The translations under genes and the position numbers were made by a program. DNA of 64,000 nt, from positions 1 through 64,000 of the forward strand of contig NZ_JAJSAQ010000002.1 in the NCBI RefSeq assembly GCF_021729075.1. Direction: 5' to 3'. The notes under the pieces were generated by a model. The model ran no database searches. It saw only the letters and a list, made by a program, of their open reading frames with translations, and was not told the DNA's origin. Source of the stretch: Microbulbifer guangxiensis. GTDB taxonomy: Bacteria; Pseudomonadota; Gammaproteobacteria; Pseudomonadales; Cellvibrionaceae. Shown piece by piece: positions 17,705 through 25,850 of this stretch (positions are counted from its first letter, which is position 1; each line of letters begins with the position of its first letter).

Positions 17705-17740
17705 TTCCCGCACCACCAGACACTGTATATAATCCCAGCA
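17705..17740 (+). promoter_or_regulatory. LexA-controlled dinB promoter abutting the start codon
   Basis: Bases 17723-17738 form CTG-N10-CAG, a consensus SOS box. A perfect -10 TATAAT lies inside it (17728-17733), with a weak -35 TTCCCG 17 bp upstream (17705-17710). A transcript starting about 7 bases after the -10 would begin at or next to the A of the dinB ATG (17740). This predicts a leaderless mRNA, and no Shine-Dalgarno sequence is present. Confidence 0.75.
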
Positions 17741-18873
17741 TGAGGAAGATCATCCACTGCGATTGCGACTGTTTCTACGCATCGGTCGAAATGCGTGACG
17801 ACCCGAATTTGCGCGGTCGGCCGCTGGCAGTGGGAGGCAGCAGTGACCGGCGTGGCGTCATCTCTACCTGTAACTATGAAGCGCGTAGCTACGGTGTACG
17901 CTCCGCCATGCCGACAGCACATGCGAAGAGACTCTGCCCTGACCTGATTGTAGTACCCGGTAACATGAAGAAATACCGGGAGGTCAGCACAGAGATACGC
18001 CAGATCTTCCTCGAGTACAGCGACAGGATAGAACCCCTGTCACTGGACGAGGCCTATCTCGATGTCACTGACAGCGGCCATTGCCACGGCAGTGCCACTC
18101 TGATCGCCGAAGAGATCCGTGCAAAGGTTCGGGAAAGGCTCGGCATCACCATTTCCGCCGGCGTGGCACCCAACAAGTTCCTGGCCAAGATCGCCAGCGA
18201 CTGGCGCAAGCCAGACGGCCTGACGGTCATCACTCCCGAAGCGGTAGAGGAATTCGTCCTGCGACTGCCGGTCGCCAAAATCCATGGCGTGGGCCGGGTG
18301 ACGGCGGAAAAGATGCACCGGGAGGGCATCCGCACCTGCGCCGACCTGCGCAACTTTTCTCAGATCGAGCTGATCCGGCGCTATGGCAAGTTCGGCAGCC
18401 GGCTGTACCAGTTGTGCCGCGGCGAAGATGAACGACCGGTCAATGGCGATGGCTCCCGCAAGAGTGTCAGCGTCGAGCGGACATTCAGTGAGGACCTCGT
18501 GGATATTGCCGACTGGGAAGAACAGCTACCCTTGCTCTACAGCCGCTTGCAGGAACGGCTGGAAGGTCTCAGTGACCGCTACCTGATCAGCGGTGCTTCA
18601 ATAAAGGTCAAGTACGCGGACTTCTCCACCAGTACCCAAGAACGAGCGAGCCAGTCCAGCCGTATTTCGGAGTTCAAGCAGCTGCTCCGCCAGAGTTGGG
18701 AGCGACGTCAGGGGCCTATCCGCCTGCTGGGGTTGGGTGTCAGACTCAGGGATCTGCGCGCCGAAGAGGGACCGGAGCAGCTGCCCTTACCCCTCGAGCT
18801 GAAACGCCCGCAAGCCGCCACCCAGCGCAATGACGACTGCGACCGGAAACAAGAAATACGTACCGGTCAGTAA
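17740..18873 (+). CDS. dinB: DNA polymerase IV (DinB, Y family)
   Basis: Error-prone translesion polymerase of the SOS response. It has 377 residues from the ATG at 17740 (MRKIIHCDCDCF), matching the canonical N-terminus. The open frame extends upstream to 17566, but that portion is antisense to the AhpD-like gene. Catalytic acids are D8 in the first motif and the SLDEAYLD pair; the thumb HhH segment (VAKIHGVGRVTAEK) and little-finger domain follow. A C-terminal QLPLPL peptide resembles the beta-clamp-binding end of E. coli DinB but is followed by about 25 extra residues. The LexA box overlaps the start. Confidence 0.97.
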   Translation: MRKIIHCDCDCFYASVEMRDDPNLRGRPLAVGGSSDRRGVISTCNYEARSYGVRSAMPTAHAKRLCPDLIVVPGNMKKYREVSTEIRQIFLEYSDRIEPLSLDEAYLDVTDSGHCHGSATLIAEEIRAKVRERLGITISAGVAPNKFLAKIASDWRKPDGLTVITPEAVEEFVLRLPVAKIHGVGRVTAEKMHREGIRTCADLRNFSQIELIRRYGKFGSRLYQLCRGEDERPVNGDGSRKSVSVERTFSEDLVDIADWEEQLPLLYSRLQERLEGLSDRYLISGASIKVKYADFSTSTQERASQSSRISEFKQLLRQSWERRQGPIRLLGLGVRLRDLRAEEGPEQLPLPLELKRPQAATQRNDDCDRKQEIRTGQ

Positions 18874-18956
18874 ATCTGGCGTCGGCGCGCACTTGCTGTC
18901 CCGGGGCAACGCCGAGCCGCAACTATACTCCTCAAACCAGAGAAAAGAGCCATTCG

Positions 18957-19223
18957 ATGAAAAGAGTGCTACCCAGTGCACTGGTTGGCTGGTTCCTCAG
19001 CTACGCAGAAAAACTGGAAAGGCCACGTCTCTTCAGGTGGATTTGTGCGCTGTTTCTCATCAATCTGTTCATTATTGACCCGGTACCTTTCGTCGACGAA
19101 ATTCTCCTGGGCCTGTTCACAGTTTATCTGGCTCGCCAAAAGGCCAATCCGGAAAACGCAGAAGAGAAGGTGGTCAGGGGTGAGACGGTCAAGGATGGCC
19201 GTGACGACGAATCAGAACGCTGA
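18957..19223 (+). CDS. Small membrane protein (DUF6116-like)
   Basis: An 88-residue protein with a hydrophobic segment at about residues 28-40 (CALFLINLFIID), the conserved-looking turn DPVPFVDEILLGLF, and a second hydrophobic stretch before a charged tail. The pattern (LRFP-like start, PxPFVDE, LLGL) resembles DUF6116 proteins of unknown function; this assignment is from memory of the family and is moderate. It lies 83 bases downstream of dinB on the same strand. A short stem at 19255-19273 follows but has no U tract. Confidence 0.7.
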   Translation: MKRVLPSALVGWFLSYAEKLERPRLFRWICALFLINLFIIDPVPFVDEILLGLFTVYLARQKANPENAEEKVVRGETVKDGRDDESER

Positions 19224-19394
19224 ACATTCGGGGTCAGTAGCGCGTGACTGGATCATCACCCTCCACGGGTGATCTATCCGACTCTGGTAGAGGTAGAGGT
19301 AAAGAAAGCACTGTGAAGTGAGAGGACCATTGGAGGTGGGTCCGGTTGCAACGCAGTTCGAGCCGTAAACCTTTGCGCACGGAGGCGCGATAGT

Positions 19395-19955
19395 TTGACC
19401 AGAAATGCCTTTCAGAATCTCTCTGACGAAGCTCTGCTCGATTATTACCATTCGACACGTAACCTTCGTGCTTTCCGGCAGCTCTACAGCCGCCACAAGG
19501 ACAGCCTGTACCGTTACTGTGCACAGATGCACTTCCCGTCGGCAGCTTCAGTAGTGGAACAGCTCTGGGACAGCCTGCTGGAGCGTCCACCGGAACTCTG
19601 TGGCCGCCTGTTGAGGAATTGGTTGTTTATCCGCGCCAGCCAGATGCTGGGGATCAGCGAGACCGCGACAGACGGCGAGGAAAACTCTGCGCCGCGAGAG
19701 TCGACCTACGCAGAACCGGCGGCTGCAGCCGAATCGGACCGCCTGCTCTCGGCCGTGCAAAAACTGCCACGGATAGAGCGCAATATCCTCCTGCTGCACA
19801 TGGAGTGCCGGCTGCCGCTCGCGACCGTTGCCGATATCGAGCGAATCTCGCTCAGTAAATGCAGGGCGCTATACCAGAACGGAAAGGAAAGGTTACGGGA
19901 GATTTTACATGGGCCAGAGCGTCAGCCCTGGCAGGTCAAAGAGGTGACGCTATGA
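19395..19955 (+). CDS. Sigma-70-like (ECF-type) factor
   Basis: A 186-residue protein with two sigma-like regions. The N-terminal AFRQLYSRHKDSLYRYCAQ resembles ECF region 2.1/2.2, and the C-terminal LPRIERNILLLHMECRLPL with a helix-turn-helix up to KERLREIL resembles region 4.2. The part that should carry region 2.3/2.4 (promoter melting and -10 recognition) is weak, so it could be a divergent sigma factor or a sigma-derived regulator. The start is a TTG at 19395 with a GGAGG nine bases upstream. The stop overlaps the start of the next gene by four bases (ATGA), a typical sigma/anti-sigma arrangement. Confidence 0.72.
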   Translation: MTRNAFQNLSDEALLDYYHSTRNLRAFRQLYSRHKDSLYRYCAQMHFPSAASVVEQLWDSLLERPPELCGRLLRNWLFIRASQMLGISETATDGEENSAPRESTYAEPAAAAESDRLLSAVQKLPRIERNILLLHMECRLPLATVADIERISLSKCRALYQNGKERLREILHGPERQPWQVKEVTL

Positions 19956-20410
19956 GTGTCTGCGAGCGAGACTATCAGCTGGCAGCGGCGGTCATTCAAT
20001 CACCAGCCGCCCTGGATGAAAAAATCCTGAAGCGGGCGCGATCCTTCAAACCCACCCGCAGGAATCGGCCGTGGGTATCCAGGGCGGCCAGTGGTTTCGC
20101 GGCAGTGGCAATCGCCGTGCTGTTAATCCATCCGGCCCAATACCTTGGAGCATTGACACCGCCAGGCCATGCGACAACACCGTCGGCGGCTGTCGAGGAG
20201 ACGTCACTGGCCAACTGGCAGGAGTATGCCGAAGAAGCCTTGGCCAAAGCTGATCCCTGGTATGAACTTCGACAAACCGTCGAATCTGGCGATCACGTGG
20301 CACTCTGCTCCCAGTGGCGGGAACAACAACGGGATATCAGCGCGGAGAAACTGCCACGGGATCTGGTGCGGGAGGCCCGTAGCCACTGCCGCCTCCTCAA
20401 AGCCCAGTAG
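19952..20410 (+). CDS. Single-pass membrane protein, possible anti-sigma partner
   Basis: A 152-residue protein with a cytoplasmic N-terminal segment (about residues 1-40, basic toward its end), one transmembrane helix (about 43-60) and a roughly 90-residue periplasmic domain containing two Cys (ALCSQWRE and SHCRLL). I recognise no named domain; there is no zinc anti-sigma HxxxCxxC motif. The four-base overlap with the sigma-like gene and the topology suggest it sequesters or modulates that factor in response to an envelope signal. This is inference from layout only. No terminator is obvious before the convergent MaoC gene. Confidence 0.7.
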   Translation: MSVCERDYQLAAAVIQSPAALDEKILKRARSFKPTRRNRPWVSRAASGFAAVAIAVLLIHPAQYLGALTPPGHATTPSAAVEETSLANWQEYAEEALAKADPWYELRQTVESGDHVALCSQWREQQRDISAEKLPRDLVREARSHCRLLKAQ

Positions 20411-20454
20411 CGATGATCGCACTGCTTCAGCCGCAATCTGCTCCCGCCACGGGT

Positions 20455-20913
20455 TCAGACAAACTGCATGATCAACCACTCTGCGATCAGGGCGGGCTTA
20501 TGACCGCCCTCGATTTCCATGGTCATCTGTAAGGTGACCAGGTACTGATCGGGGCTTTTTTCCAATATATCCAGCACCCTTGCCACCACCCGAACACGGC
20601 TATTGACCTTGACCGGCGAAACAAAGCGGACCCGGTCGAGGCCGTAATTCATGGCCATGTGGGTCCCCTCAATAGCAATCCCCAGTTGCTCCGCGAAATG
20701 AGAAAGCAGCGACAGGGTCAGAAACCCGTGTGCCACCGTGCTGCCCAGGGGAGTCTGGCTCGCCGCCCTCGGATCCACGTGAATGAATTGATGGTCGAGC
20801 GTGCAATCCGCAAAAGCATCAATGCGCGCCTGGTCGATTTCGAACCATTCGGTCGGTTCCAACTCGGCACCGATATAGTCCGCCACTTTATCCCGTGGAA
20901 TCAGCATCGACAT
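20455..20913 (-). CDS. MaoC-like (R)-enoyl-CoA hydratase
   Basis: A hot-dog-fold hydratase/dehydratase of 152 residues. It contains the hydratase motif region with D and H in DCTLDHQFIHVDPRAA, and GSTVAHGFLTLSLLS. Family members hydrate trans-2-enoyl-CoA to (R)-3-hydroxyacyl-CoA. The start is the ATG at 20913 (MSMLIPRD) behind an AGAGGA site; 26 further upstream codons are unlikely. It is the last gene of the six-gene acyl-CoA operon, 96 bases after the preceding SDR gene. Confidence 0.9.
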   Translation of the reverse strand: MSMLIPRDKVADYIGAELEPTEWFEIDQARIDAFADCTLDHQFIHVDPRAASQTPLGSTVAHGFLTLSLLSHFAEQLGIAIEGTHMAMNYGLDRVRFVSPVKVNSRVRVVARVLDILEKSPDQYLVTLQMTMEIEGGHKPALIAEWLIMQFV

Positions 20914-21009
20914 ATTCCATCCTCTTTCCGTGGATTCTCCTGATCGTTCCTGTTTATAGCCCTTTTTCCGGCTATACGAGTCTCGGACCAATGAGATCAG
21001 GCGAGACTG

Positions 21010-21795
21010 TCAATAAGCGGACACGCCGCCATCTACCGCCAGGGCCTGACCGGTGACATAGGTCATCGCTGGCGACAGCAACATCAGCATCGCAGCAACC
21101 ACCTCGTTCGGTTCAGCCAGCCGTTTCATGGGACAGCCCGCCGCCAGAAAAGCCTGAAATTCCCTGGCACTCACCCCCTCCGGGGTTTCAATACCGGTCA
21201 CCATCGGGGTCAGGGTAAAGAAGGGGCAGATGGCATTGACCCGGACCCCATATCCCGCCGACTCGATGGCTGCCGTCTTCGTCAGCCCGATGACCGCATG
21301 CTTGGCAGCCGCATAGGAGGCAATTTTGGGAGCACCACCAAGACCGGCCATGGAGGACACATTGAGGATGACGCCGCTCCTGGCCGCCTTCATGACTGGC
21401 AACTGGTGACGGAGACCGAAGAAGACGCCTTTCTGGTTGATGCTGTATTGCCGGTCCAGTTCCGCTTCGTCGGTTTCCTCCAGCGACATCATCGGCGGAG
21501 CGACACCGGCATTGTTGACCGCGATATCGAGGTGGCCAAACTGCTTCCGGGCCAGCTCCACCAGCTCGCGGCTATCCTTCTCCGAGGCAACGTCACAGTA
21601 CCGCGTTACCACCTCGACACCTTCTCCCCCCAGCTCGTCTGCCAGCTGGTCCAGTGCCGTCGTATTCACATCCCCGAGCACCAGCCGCGCGCCGCGCTTG
21701 CCGAGTTCCCGTGCCAGTGCGGCGCCAAGTCCGCTGGCGGCACCGGTGAGCAGGGCCACCCTGCCGCTGAAGTCGAGCATCGGATCCATGGTCAT
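21010..21795 (-). CDS. SDR-family oxidoreductase 1
   Basis: A 261-residue classical short-chain dehydrogenase. It has the cofactor motif TGAASGLG, NNAG, catalytic Ser in NVSSMAG, and the YxxxK site in SYAAAKHAV; the end GQALAVDGG is typical. The acid after the second strand (LGDVN) suggests NAD preference. The substrate is unknown; context points to a hydroxyacyl-CoA or a related alcohol. Its GGAGG site lies within the end of the preceding SDR gene, with a single base between the two coding regions. Confidence 0.9.
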   Translation of the reverse strand: MTMDPMLDFSGRVALLTGAASGLGAALARELGKRGARLVLGDVNTTALDQLADELGGEGVEVVTRYCDVASEKDSRELVELARKQFGHLDIAVNNAGVAPPMMSLEETDEAELDRQYSINQKGVFFGLRHQLPVMKAARSGVILNVSSMAGLGGAPKIASYAAAKHAVIGLTKTAAIESAGYGVRVNAICPFFTLTPMVTGIETPEGVSAREFQAFLAAGCPMKRLAEPNEVVAAMLMLLSPAMTYVTGQALAVDGGVSAY

Positions 21796-21796
21796 C

Positions 21797-22573
21797 TCAG
21801 ATTCCTCCGCAGGCCGTCATGCCACCATCCACCACCACGCACTCACCGGTGGTGTAGCTGGAGGCATCCGACACCAGGTAAAGCACGGTTCCGGCCATTT
21901 CTTCCGGCTCGGCGTGACGATGCATGGGAATATGATCGATCGCCGTCTTGTAAATCCCTTCGTCCGCAAACAGTGCTCCGGCAAAGTTGGTGCGGGTCAA
22001 TCCCGGCAACAACGCGTTGACGCGAATATTGAACGGCGCACACTCCTTGGCAAACGCCTTGGTCATATTGACCACGGCGGCTTTGGTAATGGAGTAGATA
22101 CCCTGTCCCACGCCCGGCTGCAGTGCGTTGATAGACGCGGTATTAACGATGCAGCCACCGCCCTGCTCGCGCATCAGTTTGCCGGCCTCCACGGACATGT
22201 AAAAGTAACCACGGATATTCACATCCACGGTTTTTTCGAAAGCGCCGAGATCGGTATCGAGGATGTGGCCGAAATAGGGGTTGGTGGCCGCGTTGTTGAC
22301 GAGGATATCGAGACGACCGTAGTGCTCACGGATATGGCCGAACGCTTTACCGATATCCTCCATGTTGCCAATATGGCAGGCCAGTGGCTCGGCCTTGCCC
22401 CCGGCGTCCACGATGGTATCGGCTACCGCCTTGCATCCCTCGAGCTTGCGGCTGGACACGATGACCTGTGCCCCCTGCTCGGCCAGCAATCGCGCGATGC
22501 CTGCACCAATGCCGCGGCTGGCACCGGTAACCAGTGCCACCTTTCCTGTCAGGTTAAAAAGTTCTGTCGCCAT
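21797..22573 (-). CDS. SDR-family oxidoreductase 2
   Basis: A 258-residue classical SDR with TGASRGIG, NNAATNPYFG, TASINALQPG and the active-site YSITK. The residues SSRK after the second strand suggest NADP preference. The NPYFG segment is common in SDRs encoded with ACAD10/11-type enzymes. It follows the kinase gene by 53 bases and precedes the other SDR by one base. Substrate not determinable. Confidence 0.9.
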   Translation of the reverse strand: MATELFNLTGKVALVTGASRGIGAGIARLLAEQGAQVIVSSRKLEGCKAVADTIVDAGGKAEPLACHIGNMEDIGKAFGHIREHYGRLDILVNNAATNPYFGHILDTDLGAFEKTVDVNIRGYFYMSVEAGKLMREQGGGCIVNTASINALQPGVGQGIYSITKAAVVNMTKAFAKECAPFNIRVNALLPGLTRTNFAGALFADEGIYKTAIDHIPMHRHAEPEEMAGTVLYLVSDASSYTTGECVVVDGGMTACGGI

Positions 22574-22626
22574 GAATTCCTCTCATTATTTCAATTATTT
22601 TTGCAGCGTGGATATGAACAGCGCCG

Positions 22627-23685
22627 TCAGTATTCTTTTTCAATCACATCCAGGGCGAAACGGGCCACCGGGTCCACCAGCGCACCCAGCTTGGCCGCAC
22701 TGCGGCTGGAGGCATTGCCATCCCGCGCCCGCTTGGCCACGCCCTGGATAATGGCCGCAAGCCGGAAGAAACTGAAAGCCAGGTAAAAGGCCCAGTTATC
22801 GATTCTTTCAATTCCGGACCGGGCACAGTAGCGGGCGATGTATTCCCTCTCAGACGGAATACACAGGCTCTTCCTGTCCACCCCCATCAGGCCCGCCATC
22901 TTGTCGCCACTCTTCGGCATCCGCAGTTGCATACACTGATAGGCGAGATCCGCAAACGGGTGCCCCAGCGTCGACAACTCCCAGTCCAGCAGGGCAATGG
23001 CCCGTGGTTCTTCAGGATGGAATACCATGTTATCGAGTCGGTAATCGCCATGGACCAGGGCGACGCGACCGTCGTCCTCCGGCAGGTGCTGGCCGAGCCA
23101 GTGGATCAGCTCGTCCATCGGTGCGATCGTCTCCAGCTCGCTGGCCCGGTACTGTCCGCTCCAGCGCTCATACTGACGCTCGAAATAGTTGCCCGGCTTG
23201 CCGTAATCAGAGAGCCCAATACGATCCACATCGACACTGTGTAGCGCGGCCAGCACCCGGTTCATCTCATCGTAGATGGCGGCGCGCTGCTGGTTGCCCA
23301 CCTCCGGCAGCGAGGCATCCCAGAAAATACGTCCTTCGCAGTACTCCATCACATAGAACAGGGATCCAAGCACGTCGCGGTCTTCACACAGGTGTATTAC
23401 TCCCGGTACCGGGACCTCGGAATCGGCGAGCGCACGCATTACACGGAATTCCCGGTCAACCGCATGCGCAGACTTGAGCAATTTACCCGGTGGTTGCCGA
23501 CGCAACACATAAATACCGGAAGCAGTCTCCAGCCTGAAAGTGGGATTGGACTGGCCACCGGAAAACTTGCTGACATTAAGCGGACCACGGAACCCGGGTA
23601 TCGCCTGTTCCAAATAGGGCACCAGTCTGTCCAGGGGCAACTGTTCCACCGTTTCACCCTGAGCCCTGATCACGTCAGTCGTCAT
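22627..23685 (-). CDS. Aminoglycoside-phosphotransferase-fold kinase (ACAD10/11 kinase-domain type)
   Basis: A 352-residue protein-kinase-like phosphotransferase. It has the catalytic-loop motif HGDYRLDN, the metal-binding LLDWE, and the substrate-proximal [10 protein letters not shown] seen in kinase domains of ACAD10/ACAD11 and in LvaA of Pseudomonas. In those systems the kinase phosphorylates the 4-hydroxyl of 4-hydroxyacyl-CoA. The gene overlaps the acyl-CoA dehydrogenase gene by four bases (ATGA), so the pair looks like a split version of the fused eukaryotic enzyme. It is unlikely to be an antibiotic kinase despite its fold. Confidence 0.9.
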   Translation of the reverse strand: MTTDVIRAQGETVEQLPLDRLVPYLEQAIPGFRGPLNVSKFSGGQSNPTFRLETASGIYVLRRQPPGKLLKSAHAVDREFRVMRALADSEVPVPGVIHLCEDRDVLGSLFYVMEYCEGRIFWDASLPEVGNQQRAAIYDEMNRVLAALHSVDVDRIGLSDYGKPGNYFERQYERWSGQYRASELETIAPMDELIHWLGQHLPEDDGRVALVHGDYRLDNMVFHPEEPRAIALLDWELSTLGHPFADLAYQCMQLRMPKSGDKMAGLMGVDRKSLCIPSEREYIARYCARSGIERIDNWAFYLAFSFFRLAAIIQGVAKRARDGNASSRSAAKLGALVDPVARFALDVIEKEY

Positions 23686-24905
23686 TGCTCCTCCTTGGCC
23701 TGTGCGCTATAGCGGGCCGCCAGGTTGCGACCCAGCTGCATCATATGTACCTGGTCCGGACCATCGGCCAGGCGGATCGTGCGGGCATAAGCATATTGCT
23801 GGGCGAGACCGAAATCCTGTCCCAGCCCCGCCGCACCGTGGATCTGGATCGCCCGGTCGATCACGTTACAGGCCATCTGCGGAGCGACGATCTTGATCAT
23901 GCCGATCAGATCTTTGGCTGCCTTGTTACCCAGGCGATCCATCTGGTCAGCGGCTTTCAGCGTCAGCAGGCGGGCCTGTTCGATCTCGCAGGCAGATTTC
24001 GCAATATCCTCACGCACGGAGCCCTGCTTACTCAACGGACGCCCGAACGCAATTCGTTCCTCTGAACGGCATGCCATCATTTCCAGTGCGCGCTGGGCCT
24101 GGCCAATCAGGCGCATGCAGTGATGGATGCGGCCCGGTCCGAGGCGGCCCTGGGCAATTTCAAATCCACGGCCTTCACCAAGGATCAGGTTCGCTGCCGG
24201 CACGCGGACATTGTCGAAAATAATTTCCGCATGGCCCTCCGGCGCATCGTCGTAACCGAACACGGTCATGGGCCGGATGATTTTTACCCCGGGAGTGTCG
24301 GTAGGAACGAGTATCTGTGACTGCTGGCGATAGCGGTCCGGGTTGTCTGCATCCGTCTTGCCCATCACGATCAGAACCTTGCAGCGACGGTTCAGGGCAC
24401 CACTGATATAGAACTTGTGCCCGTTGATGACATAGTCATCCCCATCCCGCGTGATAGAGGTTTCAATGTTGGTGGCGTCCGAGGAGGCCACTCTGGGTTC
24501 GGTCATGGCAAAGGCGGAGCGGATCTCGCCGGCAAGCAGCGGCTTCAACCACCGCGCCTGCTGCTCGGGGCTTCCATACTGCACGAGCACTTCCATATTG
24601 CCGGTATCCGGCGCACTGCAATTGAATATCTCGGAGGCAAACAGCACACGCCCCATCTCTTCCGCCAGCGGTGCATATTCCAGGTTGGTCAGGCCGGCGC
24701 CATAGCGGGCATCCGGCAGGAACAGATTCCAGAGTTCGGCCTCCCGTGCCTTTTCTTTCAACTCCCGCATGATTGTTGGCTCGCCCCAGCGATCCTCCTG
24801 CAACTGCTGATGAAAGGTTGCCTCCGCGGGATACACGTGCTCTGCCATAAAGACGCGCAGCTGTTCCAGCAGCTGCCTGACCCTATCTGAGTATTCGAAA
24901 TCCAC
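23682..24905 (-). CDS. Acyl-CoA dehydrogenase, ACAD10/11 type
   Basis: A 407-residue flavoprotein of the acyl-CoA dehydrogenase family. Visible: the [15 protein letters not shown] flavin segment, HKFYISGAL, and [10 protein letters not shown]. In typical dehydrogenases the catalytic Glu sits in a YEGT-like motif. Here the equivalent C-terminal stretch reads LADGPDQVH, as in ACAD10/11 and LvaC, which eliminate phosphate from 4-phosphoacyl-CoA. Adjacent overlap with the kinase gene supports that chemistry. The substrate chain length is unknown. Confidence 0.92.
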   Translation of the reverse strand: MDFEYSDRVRQLLEQLRVFMAEHVYPAEATFHQQLQEDRWGEPTIMRELKEKAREAELWNLFLPDARYGAGLTNLEYAPLAEEMGRVLFASEIFNCSAPDTGNMEVLVQYGSPEQQARWLKPLLAGEIRSAFAMTEPRVASSDATNIETSITRDGDDYVINGHKFYISGALNRRCKVLIVMGKTDADNPDRYRQQSQILVPTDTPGVKIIRPMTVFGYDDAPEGHAEIIFDNVRVPAANLILGEGRGFEIAQGRLGPGRIHHCMRLIGQAQRALEMMACRSEERIAFGRPLSKQGSVREDIAKSACEIEQARLLTLKAADQMDRLGNKAAKDLIGMIKIVAPQMACNVIDRAIQIHGAAGLGQDFGLAQQYAYARTIRLADGPDQVHMMQLGRNLAARYSAQAKEEQ

Positions 24906-24979
24906 TCCAGTCTCCCTCTCTGACGGTTATACAGCCATGCCAACTCAAACGGGCAATCTGTTCCTGGGCAGCTTGTCGG

Positions 24980-25651
24980 CTAGCTGTAGGTAATAAATTC
25001 CCGCCGCTCTGCGGTATCGAGATGCGGCAGGTGATTGAAGCTGTGCAGGCTGAACTCGCCAGCACTGCCGAAGAAATGGCTCACCGCTGTGTTGCGGATC
25101 TGCATATTGAGCCTGGTGACCGTTTCCGCCTCGGCACCCAGAATCTGGCGGATCATCATGGCGATGGCGCCCCCGGAACTCACCACCAAGGTCTTGCTGC
25201 CCCGGTTCGTATCAGACATGACGGACAGGGCTTCAGCGATACGCTGCTCGAAAGCCTGCCAGCTCTCCTCCGGGGCAATTTCCCCCCGCGACCAGGCCAG
25301 CATGGCGCCCTTCAGAAAGCGGTAGTAATGGGCCCGGGGGCTGCCGGCGGCGGGCACCGACTGCGGTTTGTACTGGCCAAACAGGCGGGTCAGGCCACGG
25401 AAATCAAATTCATTCAGCTGCGGGACCAGTTGCGGCGAGACTCCATCGAGTCCCATGCCCTCGCAGATCCCTTGTGCGGTCTCCCGGTGGCGGCGCAGGT
25501 CGCCGCACAGGATGCGGTCAAACTGGATTCCCTCAGCCTGCCAGTGCTCTCCCAGCCAGCGGGCCTGGCACCAGCCCACTTCCGAGAGCCGATCGTAGTC
25601 GTCCGCCCCGAACGAGGCCTGACCGTGGCGGACGGTAAAGAATTGCGTCAC
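24980..25651 (-). CDS. Histidine phosphatase superfamily protein
   Basis: A 223-residue phosphoglycerate-mutase-like phosphatase with the phospho-acceptor motif VRHGQAS at residues 7-13, the DLRRHRETA stretch, an acid in NEFDF and a second His region (VVSSGGAIAMM, where the usual His is replaced). A GTG start at 25651 is chosen because GGAGG lies seven bases upstream; the frame's upstream ATG at 25726 lacks a site. It is the first gene of the operon with the acyl-CoA genes. The loss of the second catalytic His suggests altered or weak phosphatase activity. Substrate unknown. Confidence 0.85.
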   Translation of the reverse strand: MTQFFTVRHGQASFGADDYDRLSEVGWCQARWLGEHWQAEGIQFDRILCGDLRRHRETAQGICEGMGLDGVSPQLVPQLNEFDFRGLTRLFGQYKPQSVPAAGSPRAHYYRFLKGAMLAWSRGEIAPEESWQAFEQRIAEALSVMSDTNRGSKTLVVSSGGAIAMMIRQILGAEAETVTRLNMQIRNTAVSHFFGSAGEFSLHSFNHLPHLDTAERREFITYS

Positions 25652-25850
25652 GCTGATTCCTCCATTGCTGACCTCAACCCTACCGATCGGCGATAGATCA
25701 TCAAAGTTTATTGTGCGAATATCCAATCATTCACAGCAGTGATGTACAGCGAACTGGAAGAAGCGGTCCCGGGGCGATACCGGAGCCCCCAGAGAGCTGG
25801 TCTTTCGAGCCGGTTTCCGGGGAAATTTTTACAGCGGGGGAGGCAGCCGT

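Noticed and set aside
17566..17739. 58-codon N-terminal extension of DinB
   Set aside because: Runs antisense through the AhpD-like gene and across the LexA box; the canonical N-terminus begins at 17740.
22627..23685. Aminoglycoside resistance kinase
   Set aside because: Although it has the APH fold, its partner gene, motifs and operon place it with ACAD10/11-type kinases.
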